Positions 49,855 through 59,143 of a stretch of DNA of 64,000 nucleotides are shown here, in pieces. Below the pieces are notes generated by a model that saw nothing but the letters and a program-made list of their open reading frames with translations, searched no databases and was not told the DNA's origin. Origin of the DNA: Clostridium sp. (GTDB lineage: Bacteria > Bacillota > Clostridia > TANB77 > CAG-508); the NCBI GenBank assembly GCA_018371855.1, contig JAHAKD010000003.1:1-64000 (forward strand). Direction: 5' to 3'. Position numbers and translations under genes: made by a program. Position 1 is the stretch's first letter, and each line of letters opens with the position of its first letter.

Positions 49855-50880
49855 GTGTTAAAAATTATTAAGGTAAGAAAAGTATTAATGAATTTTAGAG
49901 CTTTAATAAAATTATTAGCATTAATAGCCATAGCGGGAGCACTAATTTGGGCGGCAATAATTTTTATATATAAACCAATATATAGTGTTACATTAAATGG
50001 GGAATTTTTAGGATACTGTGAAGATAAAGCAGAAATGCAAAACAGAATAAATGAGTATATGGATAATGGCTCAGGAGAAAATGTTGCATTTGTGGAAATT
50101 AATGATTTACCGGAATATAAAATGTGCCTTTTAAAAAAGGGAATAACAACGGATGATGATGAAATTTTTCAAAAGGTAATAGAAAAGGGCAAAAATTATT
50201 ATACATATTACGCAATGGTAGTAAATGGCGAAGAAAAGCTATATGTAAAAAATCTTGAAGAAGCAGAAGCTGTCTTACAAGAATTAAAAGACAAGGATAG
50301 TGCCAATAAAGATAATATAACTATTGAAGAAAAATATAATACAGAACTTGCAACCCTAGTTGCTAAAGAAGATGCTGTTAACCAACTATACGAAGAAAAA
50401 CAAGTAGAAAGCAAAGTTATGGTAGCAAGCACAGCGACTAACAGAAAAACAAGCAACAGAGTAAGCACTTCTACTAGTGTTTCAAGTGCAAAAGCAAATT
50501 TAGGAATAACATTAATAGAGCCAATAAGTGGAATAATTACTGCAAGATATGGTGAAAGAAGTAGTGTTCGTTCTAGTGCTCATACTGGGCTAGATATTGC
50601 AGCACCAGCAGGAACACCTATTAAAGCAGCTGCTTCAGGAACAGTAGTATTTGCTGGTAGAAAAGGTTCATATGGTAAAATGATAGTTGTTTCACATGGC
50701 AATGGAGTACAAACATATTATGCGCATTGTAGTAGTATAGTAGCTTCTGTTGGACAAACTGTATCGCAAGGACAAGTTATTGCAAAAGTTGGAAGTACCG
50801 GTAACTCTACAGGTAACCATCTACATTTAGAAGTAAGAGTAAATGGACAAAGTTATAACCCACAGAAATATGTATATTAA
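49855..50880 (+). CDS. Membrane-anchored M23 peptidase (LytM domain)
   Basis: Up to 341 residues. A membrane helix near the N-terminus (LIKLLALIAIAGALIWAAII), a mixed region of about 190 residues, a Ser/Thr linker, and the M23 domain: HTGLDIAAPAGTPI, TYYAHCSSI, and NHLHLEVRVNG, with all three zinc ligands and the catalytic His. It cleaves peptide cross-bridges in the wall; SpoIIQ-like and vegetative roles are both possible. The start is unclear: GTG 49855 overlaps the ribosome site AAGGAG, an ATT at 49864 is better spaced, and ATG 49888 lacks a site. The membrane helix is present in all cases. Confidence 0.88.
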   Translation: MLKIIKVRKVLMNFRALIKLLALIAIAGALIWAAIIFIYKPIYSVTLNGEFLGYCEDKAEMQNRINEYMDNGSGENVAFVEINDLPEYKMCLLKKGITTDDDEIFQKVIEKGKNYYTYYAMVVNGEEKLYVKNLEEAEAVLQELKDKDSANKDNITIEEKYNTELATLVAKEDAVNQLYEEKQVESKVMVASTATNRKTSNRVSTSTSVSSAKANLGITLIEPISGIITARYGERSSVRSSAHTGLDIAAPAGTPIKAAASGTVVFAGRKGSYGKMIVVSHGNGVQTYYAHCSSIVASVGQTVSQGQVIAKVGSTGNSTGNHLHLEVRVNGQSYNPQKYVY

Positions 50881-50890
50881 AAAATATAAA

Positions 50891-50918
50891 AAAAGAAGAC
50901 TAATATTAGTCTTCTTTT
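50891..50918. terminator. Convergent terminator between M23 and mecA genes
   Basis: Perfect palindrome AAAAGAAGACTAAT / ATTAGTCTTCTTTT followed by TT on both strands. Confidence 0.9.
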
Positions 50919-50942
50919 TTGCGTAAATATCATTTTAAATTC

Positions 50943-51560
50943 TTAGATAAAGCTTTGTAAAAAATTATTTTTAACTAGTAAAGTACCATATTCATTTAAT
51001 CTGCTCTTAAATAAATTAGAGTTGTTTATACTTTTTCCGAATTCTGTTAAGGCACATAAAAATGTTTTAATAGCATCAAAATTTTTATCGATATTATCCA
51101 TAACTAAATAATAATTGTTTTTATATGTATATAAAGCAAAATCCTTTGTAAAAGCGTTTAAACCGGAAATATTAAGATTTTTTAAAAGTAAAACAAAATC
51201 AAAAATATCATCAAAATTATTAAACTCGTAAATTATAGTATCTGTAGTTAATTTGTTAGATTTTCGTTTTGCTTTGATTGTTCTCTTTTTATATACAGAA
51301 GCTATATCAAAATCAGGTAAAGATCTAGTTACAGTTATAATAAAATCGCCATCTATAGTAGCTAAGGCCTCTATCATAAGTTTATAATCTTTGGTTATAA
51401 AACCAATTTGTTCTTCTGCTTCATCTAATATTTCCATAAAAAGCTTTTGCGAATCGGAAGAATTAGACATAAAAGATTGGTAATCTATATCGTTATCTTC
51501 TAAATCCTGAAGGTCAAGAATAATTCGAATTTTATCATTACTTAATTTTTCAAATCTCAT
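50943..51560 (-). CDS. mecA: Adaptor protein MecA
   Basis: 205 residues. N-terminal substrate-binding part begins MRFEKLSNDKIRIILDLQDL, then the LFMEILDEAEEQIGF helix. The C-terminal ClpC-binding domain has YEFNNFDDIFDFVLLL, ALYTYKNNYYLVMDN and LTEFGKS. MecA delivers substrates such as ComK to ClpCP. With comEA in the same window it may belong to competence or stress control, but no comK is seen. Ribosome site GGGAGGG (reverse). Confidence 0.92.
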   Translation of the reverse strand: MRFEKLSNDKIRIILDLQDLEDNDIDYQSFMSNSSDSQKLFMEILDEAEEQIGFITKDYKLMIEALATIDGDFIITVTRSLPDFDIASVYKKRTIKAKRKSNKLTTDTIIYEFNNFDDIFDFVLLLKNLNISGLNAFTKDFALYTYKNNYYLVMDNIDKNFDAIKTFLCALTEFGKSINNSNLFKSRLNEYGTLLVKNNFLQSFI

Positions 51561-51754
51561 TAGAATATCCCTCCCGAAATATATATTAATTATACTATAT
51601 ATATAGCATAATTTAAATGAGTAATATTTGGTAATATAATATATTCTATACTAAAAAAATAGGTACCTTTAATATAGCATAAAAGAAAATAAATTAAAAG
51701 AAAAAAATGGAAAAAAATAAAGAATTTTTATTGCCCAAAAATTGTAAATATGAC

Positions 51755-51783
51755 TTGAAAAATCTGTGTAATATATATATAAT
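51755..51783 (+). promoter_or_regulatory. Promoter of the DUF4321-radC-mre operon
   Basis: TTGAAA (51755-51760), 17-base spacer, TATAAT (51778-51783). Confidence 0.85.
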
Positions 51784-51831
51784 ATTATGGAATTTAATTG
51801 TTAATTTCCGTAAGGAAAAGGAGGAGCAACA

Positions 51832-52089
51832 ATGGCAACCAAAGACAAAAATATATGGGTTTTACTAATATTTATTTTAGCAGGAGTAGTAGTAGGTGGA
51901 CTATTAGGAGAACTAGCTTCTAGAGTTGACTTTTTATGGTGGCTTGGCTATGGAAATAGTTTTGGGTTATCAGAACCACTAGTACTAGATTTAAGTATTA
52001 TAAAAATTACATTTGCATTAGTAATAAAAGTAAATATAGCAAGTATAATAGGAGTTTTATTAGCTATACTTATATATAGAAAAGTGTAA
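51832..52089 (+). CDS. DUF4321 membrane protein
   Basis: 85 residues with two membrane helices: WVLLIFILAGVVVGGLLGEL and IIGVLLAILIYRKV. The VGGLLGELAS and LDLSIIKITFAL segments match DUF4321, a clostridial family that regularly precedes radC and mreB. Function unknown, probably envelope-linked by context. Ribosome site AAGGAGGAG. Confidence 0.88.
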   Translation: MATKDKNIWVLLIFILAGVVVGGLLGELASRVDFLWWLGYGNSFGLSEPLVLDLSIIKITFALVIKVNIASIIGVLLAILIYRKV

Positions 52090-52117
52090 TTAAGATTGGG
52101 GGCAGAAAGGATTTTAT

Positions 52118-52819
52118 ATGATAATGAAAAAGCTCCCAAATTATGAAAGGCCATACGAAAAATTAGAAATATATGGCGAAGAAAGTTTATCTAATTCAGA
52201 ATTATTAGCGATTGTAATAAAAAGTGGAACAAAAGAAGAATCCGCATTAACATTAGCGCAAAGAGTTTTAGATATGGGAAATAAATGTAATTCTAAAGAT
52301 ATTACTTTCTTAGATGAACTTACAATTCAAGAATTAACAAAAATTAAAGGAATAGGTCGAGTAAAAGCAATACAAATGAAGGCAGTATGTGAACTCGCAA
52401 AGCGAATAGGAAAACCTATTTATTCAGATAAAATTATAATAAAAGGGTCAGAAGATGTTGCAGCCCTATTTATGAAAGAACTTAAAAACTCAAAAAGAGA
52501 AATAGCAAAATTAATAATATTAAATAATAAAAATATAGTTATAAAAATTAAAGATATATCATTTGGTGGTCAAAACTTTGTAATGATTGATCCAAAGGAC
52601 ATTTTTACAGAAGCAATAAAAATGCAAGCACAAAGAATAATACTTATACATAATCATCCAAGTGGGGACCCGAAACCAAGTAAGGAAGATATATTACTTA
52701 CAAACAGAGTAAGAGAAGCATCAATGTTATTAGGTATTTCCTTTTTGGACCATGTAATAATAGGAAATAACAATTACGAAAGTGTTTTTGCAATAATGAG
52801 AAAGAAAGGATTGTTTTAA
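52118..52819 (+). CDS. radC: RadC/JAB-domain protein
   Basis: 233 residues. N-terminal helix-hairpin-helix segment (ELTKIKGIGRVKAIQMKAVC) and C-terminal JAB metal motif with LIHNHPSGDPKPSKED: H-x-H then S-x7-D. Annotated as DNA repair protein but the repair role is not supported experimentally; it may be a peptidase or nuclease of the JAB class. It is a constant upstream neighbour of mreB in Firmicutes, and mreB begins 2 bases after its stop. Confidence 0.93.
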   Translation: MIMKKLPNYERPYEKLEIYGEESLSNSELLAIVIKSGTKEESALTLAQRVLDMGNKCNSKDITFLDELTIQELTKIKGIGRVKAIQMKAVCELAKRIGKPIYSDKIIIKGSEDVAALFMKELKNSKREIAKLIILNNKNIVIKIKDISFGGQNFVMIDPKDIFTEAIKMQAQRIILIHNHPSGDPKPSKEDILLTNRVREASMLLGISFLDHVIIGNNNYESVFAIMRKKGLF

Positions 52820-52820
52820 T

Positions 52821-53855
52821 ATGTTTAAATTTTTAGGACTTAATTCAAAAGATATTGGTATAGACTTAGGAACAGCAAATTTATTAGTCACATTAAAAGG
52901 AAAAGGAATCGTACTTAATGAACCTTCTGTAGTAGCAATAGATAAAAACACAGGGGAGATTTTAGCAACAGGTTACGAAGCAAAAGAAATGTTAGGAAGA
53001 ACCCCAGAAACTATAAAAGCAGTAAGACCTTTAAGAGATGGTGTTATTGCAGATTTTACAGCTACAGAATTAATGCTAAAAAATATAATTAAAAAAGTTT
53101 GTAGACAAAACAATGTAGGAAAACCAAGAATTTTAGTTGGAGTTCCATCTGGAATAACAGAGGTAGAGGAAAGAGCAGTAGAAGAAGCTGTTATGCAAGC
53201 TGGCGCTAAAGAAGTATATTTAATAGAAGAACCAATGGCCGCAGCAATTGGAGCAAATTTAGATGTTTCAGAACCTAGCGGGAATATAATTGTAGATATT
53301 GGTGGTGGAACAACAGAAGTTGCAGTAGTTTCTTTAGGTGGTATCGTTATAAGCCATTCTTTAAGAATCGCTGGGGACGAGCTAGATGAAGATATAACAA
53401 ATTATATAAAGAGAGAATATAATTTAGCAATTGGAGACACAACTGCAGAAGAAATAAAGAAACAAATCGGTTGTGCACTTCCACTAATGACAGAAATGAC
53501 AATGGATGTTACAGGAAGAGACTTAAATACAGGTCTTCCAAGAAACATAGTTATTAGTTCTAGCAATGTACAAGAAGCAATTGAAGTTTCTATTAATGAA
53601 ATTGTAGAAACAGTTAAAGCTACTTTAGAAAAAACACCACCAGAATTAGCTTCAGATATTATGGAAAAAGGAATTGTACTTGCAGGCGGTGGAGCTTTAA
53701 TAAAGAATCTAGATAAACTTTTAAGCGAAAGAACAGGAATGCCAGTATATGTTGCAGAAGATCCATTAGACTGTGTAGTAAAAGGAACTGGTAAAACACT
53801 AGAAAATATAGAAAAGCTAAGAACAGTATTAATTAACGCAAGAAAAAGAGTATAA
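52821..53855 (+). CDS. mreB: Cell-shape protein MreB
   Basis: 344 residues, full length. Actin-like ATPase that forms membrane filaments guiding lateral wall synthesis. IGIDLGTANLLV (phosphate 1), NIIVDIGGGTTEVAVVSLGG (phosphate 2), VLAGGGALIKNLDKLL (adenosine). The N-terminal MFKFLGLNS is the amphipathic membrane helix. First gene of the mreBCD core. Confidence 0.98.
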   Translation: MFKFLGLNSKDIGIDLGTANLLVTLKGKGIVLNEPSVVAIDKNTGEILATGYEAKEMLGRTPETIKAVRPLRDGVIADFTATELMLKNIIKKVCRQNNVGKPRILVGVPSGITEVEERAVEEAVMQAGAKEVYLIEEPMAAAIGANLDVSEPSGNIIVDIGGGTTEVAVVSLGGIVISHSLRIAGDELDEDITNYIKREYNLAIGDTTAEEIKKQIGCALPLMTEMTMDVTGRDLNTGLPRNIVISSSNVQEAIEVSINEIVETVKATLEKTPPELASDIMEKGIVLAGGGALIKNLDKLLSERTGMPVYVAEDPLDCVVKGTGKTLENIEKLRTVLINARKRV

Positions 53856-53882
53856 CTTTAAGTATATAGGAAGGAAGTAAGA

Positions 53883-54701
53883 ATGTATAAAAAGAAAAAG
53901 AGTGGAGTTATTGGAATAGTTGTTACAGTAATTATTTTAATATTATTGGTAATACTTTCAAATATAAAAATAGAAAATTTAACGGTTGTAGAAAATGTTT
54001 TTAGTACAATAGTTATGCCATTTCAAAATGGGTTTACAATGCTAAAAAATAAGATTTCTGGCAATAATACATTTTTTACTGATTTAGATAATTTAAAAAA
54101 TGAAAATGAGGAACTAAAACAAAAAAATAGTGAACTAGAGCAATCACTAAGAGAACTAGAAATAATTAAGGCAGAAAATACTACCCTAAAAGAACAAATG
54201 AACCTTAAAGAGAAATATGGGGAATATAACACTGTATCTGGTTATGTAATAAATAGAGATATTAGCAATTATACTGGTATGGTAGTTATAAATGTTGGTT
54301 CAGATGATGGAGTACAACCTAATATGACAGTTATCGCAGATAAAGGTTTAGTTGGAAATGTTGTATCTGTTACATCAAATACTGCAAAAGTACAAACTAT
54401 TGTAGATCCGGCGAGCTCTGTAAGTTGTATTATTAGTACATCTAAAGATGCATTTATAACAAAAGGAAGCATAAATAATAGTGGTAGAGAAATAAGAGCA
54501 ACATATATACCAACAGATGCAGTATTAGTTCAAGATACAAGTATAGAAACCTCTGGCTTAGGAGGAATATATCCTAAGGGAATACATGTTGGTACAATAA
54601 AAGAAGTTGTTAATACTAAAAATCCAACAGATAAATATGCTACGATAGAAACAGCAGTAGATTTCTCAAAATTGGATACAGTACTTGTTATATTAAATTA
54701 A
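53883..54701 (+). CDS. mreC: Rod-shape protein MreC
   Basis: 272 residues. Basic start, one membrane helix (GIVVTVIILILLVILSNI), a coiled coil (NLKNENEELKQKNSELEQSL), and the two-barrel periplasmic-type domain (VIADKGLVGNVVSVTSNTA and SVSCIISTSKDAFITKGS). It couples MreB to PBP2-type synthases outside the membrane. Ribosome site AGGAAGG. Confidence 0.96.
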   Translation: MYKKKKSGVIGIVVTVIILILLVILSNIKIENLTVVENVFSTIVMPFQNGFTMLKNKISGNNTFFTDLDNLKNENEELKQKNSELEQSLRELEIIKAENTTLKEQMNLKEKYGEYNTVSGYVINRDISNYTGMVVINVGSDDGVQPNMTVIADKGLVGNVVSVTSNTAKVQTIVDPASSVSCIISTSKDAFITKGSINNSGREIRATYIPTDAVLVQDTSIETSGLGGIYPKGIHVGTIKEVVNTKNPTDKYATIETAVDFSKLDTVLVILN

Positions 54702-54717
54702 TGAAAGGAGAGCAATT

Positions 54718-55251
54718 ATGAAAAAAGCAGTATCAATTTTATTAATGTTCATAGCTTTCCTTATAATATATTTTTTACAAGTCAATTTTTTTACATGGTT
54801 TAATATTGCAGGAGTAATGCCAAATTTATTTGTAGTATTAATTTTGGTAATAGGCCTATTTGCAGGCAAGTATGCAGGGATATCTACAGGGGTTGTTGCA
54901 GGATTGTTTTTAGATATATTTATAAGCAAAAAAATAGGTGTAACTGCAATAACTTTAGGGCTAGTAGGCTTTATAGGAGCTTTGTTAGACAAGAATTTTT
55001 CTAAAGATAGTAGAATAACACTTGTTTTGATGGTTACAATTTTAACTGTACTTTATGAGATATTAAATTATGCTATAAATGCAATAATATTTTCATATTC
55101 ATTGGAACTTGTGGACTTTTTTATAAAATTAGCAATAGAAACATTATTTAATATATTAATAACTATAATAATATATCCACTTATTCAAAAATGTGGATAT
55201 GCATTAGAAGAAAAATTTAAAGAAACAAAAATACTAACAAGATACTTTTAA
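54718..55251 (+). CDS. mreD: Rod-shape protein MreD
   Basis: 177 residues with five to six membrane helices; family blocks are NLFVVLILVIGLFAGKYAGI and the GVVAGLFLDIF segment. Membrane member of the Rod complex, in the usual position after mreC. Confidence 0.93.
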   Translation: MKKAVSILLMFIAFLIIYFLQVNFFTWFNIAGVMPNLFVVLILVIGLFAGKYAGISTGVVAGLFLDIFISKKIGVTAITLGLVGFIGALLDKNFSKDSRITLVLMVTILTVLYEILNYAINAIIFSYSLELVDFFIKLAIETLFNILITIIIYPLIQKCGYALEEKFKETKILTRYF

Positions 55252-55278
55252 AAACAATGTAAGATTGGAAGTGATTAA

Positions 55279-57363
55279 TTGAGTAAAAAACCAAATATAA
55301 AACTTAGATTTAATTTTATAACAACTATTATATATGTAGTAGGAATTATTTTATTGTTACAACTTTTCAATCTACAAATAGTGCATGGTAGTGAATATAG
55401 AGAGCAATCTAATACAAGATTAACTCGTGAAAGCACAATAGAGGCAGATAGGGGTTCGATATTAGATAGATCCGGAAATACTATTGTAGGTAATACAATG
55501 GGATTTAGTGTAGATTTATATAAAACTAAAATAGACGATAAGACATTAAATCAAACAATTTTAAATGTAATAAATGTATTAGAACAAAATGGTGATTCAT
55601 ATGTGGATGATTTTATAATAGATATAAATCCATATGCATTTAATGTTTCTGATGAAAAAGTAGCTAAATTTAAAAAAGATCATGAGATAGATGAAAATGC
55701 TTCAGCAGAAGAATGTTTTAATGCTATGAAAGAAGAATACGAAATTGAAAATACAGATGTATCAGAAGCAAGAAAAATAATGGCAATAAGATATGCTATA
55801 CAAGAAAAGGGATATAGTAGTACAAAACCTTTGCAAATATCAAGTAATATAAAAAGAGAATCAGCATTAATATTTAACGAGAAATCTTCAGAATTTCCTG
55901 GAATAAATGTTGTGGTAGAACCAGTAAGAAATTATGAACAAGGAACAACCGCCTCACATATAGTGGGATATACAGGTAAAATTACATCTAAAGAGCTAGA
56001 AACTAGAAAAGATACTTATGACCAAGATGATATAGTCGGAAAAAACGGAATAGAATCTGCTTTTGAAGAATACTTAAAAGGTGAAGATGGCATAAAACAA
56101 TTGGATATGAGCGTTGATGGAACAGTACAAGAAGAATATACAACGAAAGAAGCTGTTAAAGGGTCAGATGTTGTGTTAACTATAGATTTAAATTTACAGA
56201 AAGTAACAGAACAAGCTTTGGCAAATACTATAAACAAAATAAATAGTGGTGGATATTCACAACAATATGATACAAATTCTGGAGCAGCAGTAGTAATGGA
56301 AGTTAAAACAGGAAGAATATTGGCAATGGCTAGCTATCCAACATATAACCCACAAGATTTTGTTGGTACAATATCTACAGAAAAGTGGAATGAATATAAT
56401 AATAATCCAGATTTGCCGCTAATGAATAAAACTATTCAATCAGCATATGCACCGGGCTCAATATTTAAAATGGTAACAGCAATTGCTGGTTTAGAGTCAG
56501 GTGTAGTTACTACTACAGAAAGAGTAAATGATACCGGAACATTTTATAAATATAATAGTAGTTGGCATTGCTGGCAAAGAGGTGGGCATGGATGGCTTAA
56601 CATTACAGGTGCAATAGAAAAATCATGTAACTACTTCTTCTACACGATTGGAACAAGAATGGATATAGATACATTAGCGAAATATGCTAGATACTTTGGC
56701 TTAGGCGTAAAAACAGGTGTGGAATTGCCTAGCGAAGTATCTGGAACAGTAGCTTCTAAGGAAGCAGCAGGAAAAAGAGGTTGGTACCCAGGTGATATGA
56801 TGTCTGCTGTTATTGGACAAAGTTATAATGCGTTTACACCATTACAAATGGCAAAATATATAAGTATGGTAGCAAATGGAGGAAACAAAATAACACCAAC
56901 AATAGTTGAATCTGTTATAAGAGCTGATGGAACAGAAGTGCCAAAAGAAGAAGTAGAACAGACTATAAAAGCAAAATTAGGAATAACAGATGCTGGGGTA
57001 GAAGATTTAACAATTTCTCAAACAAGTGTAGATGTTGTTAAAGAAGGAATGCGCTCAGTTACTTCAGATGAATCAGGTACAGCTTATAGTGTATTTAAGA
57101 ATTTCCCAATAGAAGTTGGAGGAAAAACAGGTTCTGCAGAAACTGAAAGTGGAGCTAATAATGGAAAAACTAATGCTTGGTTTGCTGGGTTTGCACCATA
57201 TGATGATCCAGAAATTGCAGTAGTAGTATTTGTAGAAAATGGTGGACATGGTTGGTATACAGGAGAAACTGTTAGAGAAATAATGGAACAATATTTTGGA
57301 ATGAATACTACACAAGTTCAAGAAGATATGACACAAGCACCTTATGTAGAAACATATAGATAA
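55279..57363 (+). CDS. mrdA: Penicillin-binding protein 2 (Rod-complex transpeptidase)
   Basis: 694 residues from TTG behind GGAAGTGAT. One N-terminal membrane helix, a pedestal with RGSILDRSGN, and a transpeptidase domain with APGSIFK (SxxK), SCN (SxN in KSCNYFF) and GGKTGSAE (KTG). An insert between about 110 and 170 is typical of Gram-positive PBP2. It cross-links new glycan strands in the side wall together with MreBCD and a SEDS glycosyltransferase; rodA is not in the window. Confidence 0.96.
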   Translation: MSKKPNIKLRFNFITTIIYVVGIILLLQLFNLQIVHGSEYREQSNTRLTRESTIEADRGSILDRSGNTIVGNTMGFSVDLYKTKIDDKTLNQTILNVINVLEQNGDSYVDDFIIDINPYAFNVSDEKVAKFKKDHEIDENASAEECFNAMKEEYEIENTDVSEARKIMAIRYAIQEKGYSSTKPLQISSNIKRESALIFNEKSSEFPGINVVVEPVRNYEQGTTASHIVGYTGKITSKELETRKDTYDQDDIVGKNGIESAFEEYLKGEDGIKQLDMSVDGTVQEEYTTKEAVKGSDVVLTIDLNLQKVTEQALANTINKINSGGYSQQYDTNSGAAVVMEVKTGRILAMASYPTYNPQDFVGTISTEKWNEYNNNPDLPLMNKTIQSAYAPGSIFKMVTAIAGLESGVVTTTERVNDTGTFYKYNSSWHCWQRGGHGWLNITGAIEKSCNYFFYTIGTRMDIDTLAKYARYFGLGVKTGVELPSEVSGTVASKEAAGKRGWYPGDMMSAVIGQSYNAFTPLQMAKYISMVANGGNKITPTIVESVIRADGTEVPKEEVEQTIKAKLGITDAGVEDLTISQTSVDVVKEGMRSVTSDESGTAYSVFKNFPIEVGGKTGSAETESGANNGKTNAWFAGFAPYDDPEIAVVVFVENGGHGWYTGETVREIMEQYFGMNTTQVQEDMTQAPYVETYR

Positions 57364-57382
57364 TAAGGAAAGGAAGTTTAAT

Positions 57383-58003
57383 ATGGCACAGTATATAACA
57401 ATAAATTTAAAAAAAGATGTAATCGTCATGAAATTAAGTGAAAAGGCTACTCAAGCAGATACTATTAAAAGTTTAAAAAAGAAACTACCAGAACTTAAAA
57501 AATTATATCAACAAGAAAAAACGCCAATATTTGTAACAGGAAGAATTCTAAAAAATAAAGAATTAAAAGAAATTCAAGATTTAATTAAAAAGAGTATTAA
57601 TGTAGAAGTTGAATTCGATACACCTAAAGCCTTAGGGCTAAACGAAATACGAAGAACATATAATAGAGATGTAGAAATTTCAGAGTCTAAAATTCATAGA
57701 GGGTCATTAAGATCTGGACAACGTTTAGAATATGAAGGAACTTTAATAGTATTAGGAGATGTAAATGACGGAGCAGAAGTAATTGCAGGAGATAATGTTG
57801 TAGTTGTAGGTAACTTAAGAGGATTAGCTCATGCTGGTGCCAAAGGAAATAAACAAGCTATAGTTGCAGCACATAGAATAGATACACATCAACTTAGAAT
57901 TGCAAATATTATAAAGGAACTAGTAAAAGACGATGATGCGTACAATGTTGCATACACATATGCTTATGTTCATGAAAATGGAAGAGAAATAGTTTTAGAA
58001 TAA
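57383..58003 (+). CDS. minC: Septum-site regulator MinC
   Basis: 206 residues. The N-terminal domain (TINLKKDVIVMKLSEKAT) precedes the C-terminal beta-helix: HRGSLRSGQRLEYEGTLIVL, GDVNDGAEVIAGDNVVVVGN, LRGLAHAGAKGNKQAIVAAH. The C-terminal domain is complete. Inhibits FtsZ near the poles. In most relatives minD follows directly; here a terminator and an unrelated minus-strand cluster follow, so a minD partner must lie elsewhere. Confidence 0.95.
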   Translation: MAQYITINLKKDVIVMKLSEKATQADTIKSLKKKLPELKKLYQQEKTPIFVTGRILKNKELKEIQDLIKKSINVEVEFDTPKALGLNEIRRTYNRDVEISESKIHRGSLRSGQRLEYEGTLIVLGDVNDGAEVIAGDNVVVVGNLRGLAHAGAKGNKQAIVAAHRIDTHQLRIANIIKELVKDDDAYNVAYTYAYVHENGREIVLE

Positions 58004-58013
58004 TAAATATAGG

Positions 58014-58059
58014 AAAGAATGTACTAAAATAAGAAATTATATAGTACATTCTTTTTTTG
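58014..58059 (+). terminator. Terminator of the mre-minC operon
   Basis: AAAGAATGTACTA / TAGTACATTCTTT (13 bp) with a run of seven T. Confidence 0.9.
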
Positions 58060-58075
58060 ATAAATTGTGGATAAC

Positions 58076-58348
58076 TCAATTTAAAAGTAACAACAATAAA
58101 CAGATTATTAACTCGTTATCTTTAATTTTTTCTTTATACAAAATGAATATAATAAATAATATTATTAAATCATCCACATATAATTTTATACCTAAAATAT
58201 TAATACAAGCAGATGAATCTGTATCGTTAGAAGACTTTGTAGAATTGTCGGAATCTTTTTTGTGCTCTGCCTTATTAGTATTTATATTTTTAGGTTTACG
58301 AATAGAATTTTTATAATAGCTGGAATATGGAGGAGGAAAATTATACAT
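58076..58348 (-). CDS. Small hypothetical protein with a C-terminal hydrophobic segment
   Basis: 90 residues, start MYNFPPPYSSYYKN. A Pro/Tyr-rich beginning, a Lys/Ser/Asp linker, and a hydrophobic stretch (DDLIILFIIFILYKE) ending in a Leu run. The start ATGTATAA overlaps the stop of the preceding gene, so translation is probably coupled; a GGTGAT site lies just before. No family recognised. Last gene of a three-gene minus-strand cluster; the PPPY start recalls spore-surface small proteins, but this is only an impression. Confidence 0.65.
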   Translation of the reverse strand: MYNFPPPYSSYYKNSIRKPKNINTNKAEHKKDSDNSTKSSNDTDSSACINILGIKLYVDDLIILFIIFILYKEKIKDNELIICLLLLLLN

Positions 58349-58697
58349 TTTTATCACCATCATTTTTAAACATTTCTAATAATGGAGCCATATTTAACAA
58401 TTTCATATATTGGTCTAATTTAGTTTGTCTACTTTCCCTAAGATAAGGCTTTAATGCTAATAACAAATTAGAACGCTTATCATTATGAGAAGAATTTATT
58501 TTATCCATCATTTCTTTAATTTTTAACATGGTATTTATATCTATATTGTTAGCTGAAGTGCTTTCAGAAGAAGACGAGTCATTAGAAGATGATGACTTGT
58601 CAGTAGACTTTAGACTGCTTAAAAGATCATTAACTTTATTCATATCTATATTGCTATTAGAAAAATTCTTAATTAAATCTGATAAATCATCACTCAT
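58341..58697 (-). CDS. Hypothetical acidic helical protein (conserved in Clostridia by pattern)
   Basis: 118 residues. MSDDLSDLIKNFSNSNIDMN begins an acidic half, a poly-Ser/Asp linker follows, and the C-terminal half is MLKIKEMMDKINSSHNDKRS then LLLALKPYLRESRQTKLDQY and LLNMAPLLEMF. I have seen the ALKPYLRExRQxKLDQYxKLL pattern in short clostridial hypothetical proteins, but no name attaches to it. Clear ribosome site AGGAGG. Its neighbour upstream is the 49-residue gene. Confidence 0.75.
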   Translation of the reverse strand: MSDDLSDLIKNFSNSNIDMNKVNDLLSSLKSTDKSSSSNDSSSSESTSANNIDINTMLKIKEMMDKINSSHNDKRSNLLLALKPYLRESRQTKLDQYMKLLNMAPLLEMFKNDGDKNV

Positions 58698-58757
58698 AAT
58701 AACCTCCTATACTTAGCTTCGTATATAACCTACGGACACCACAGAGTTGGGCTAGGC

Positions 58758-58907
58758 TTAATTTAAATTGTTTTTTAAATTTTTTATGATTTCATCTTTA
58801 TTTTCGGATTTCATAATTTTATTTGCAATTTCCATACTTTTTTCTAAATCCTTTTTATCTACTTTAGACAGCATATTCATTAGTTTTGCCATATCTAAAT
58901 TATCCAT
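58758..58907 (-). CDS. Short hypothetical protein (49 residues)
   Basis: MDNLDMAKLMNMLSKVDKKD, then LEKSMEIANKIMKSENKDEI and a Lys/Asn end. Mostly one or two amphipathic helices, acidic-basic. It has a perfect AGAGGTGAT ribosome site and opens the three-gene minus-strand cluster. It is too short for routine gene callers. The D-L-x-K-L-M-N-M-L pattern is like the start of the 118-residue protein, so the two may be related or interact. Confidence 0.75.
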   Translation of the reverse strand: MDNLDMAKLMNMLSKVDKKDLEKSMEIANKIMKSENKDEIIKNLKNNLN

Positions 58908-59075
58908 ACAAATCACCTCTAAATATATATATGAATTTTGTTATATTATTATATTAAAAAAAAGAAAAAATGGTGACTTTTAAAAAAATTATCTTTTGAA
59001 AGATAAGCATCCGTTAAAGCAAAAAATAAAATATGGAGAAATTTACATAAAAATATTACAAATATGAGAAAACCA

Positions 59076-59104
59076 TTGAAAAATAAGGAAAAAAAGTATA
59101 TAAT
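59076..59104 (+). promoter_or_regulatory. Promoter of the large surface protein gene
   Basis: TTGAAA (59076-59081), 17-base spacer, TATAAT (59099-59104), then a short leader and AGGAGG. Confidence 0.85.
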
Positions 59105-59143
59105 ATTATTATATGGGAGTATTATTTTTTTTAGGAGGAGAAT

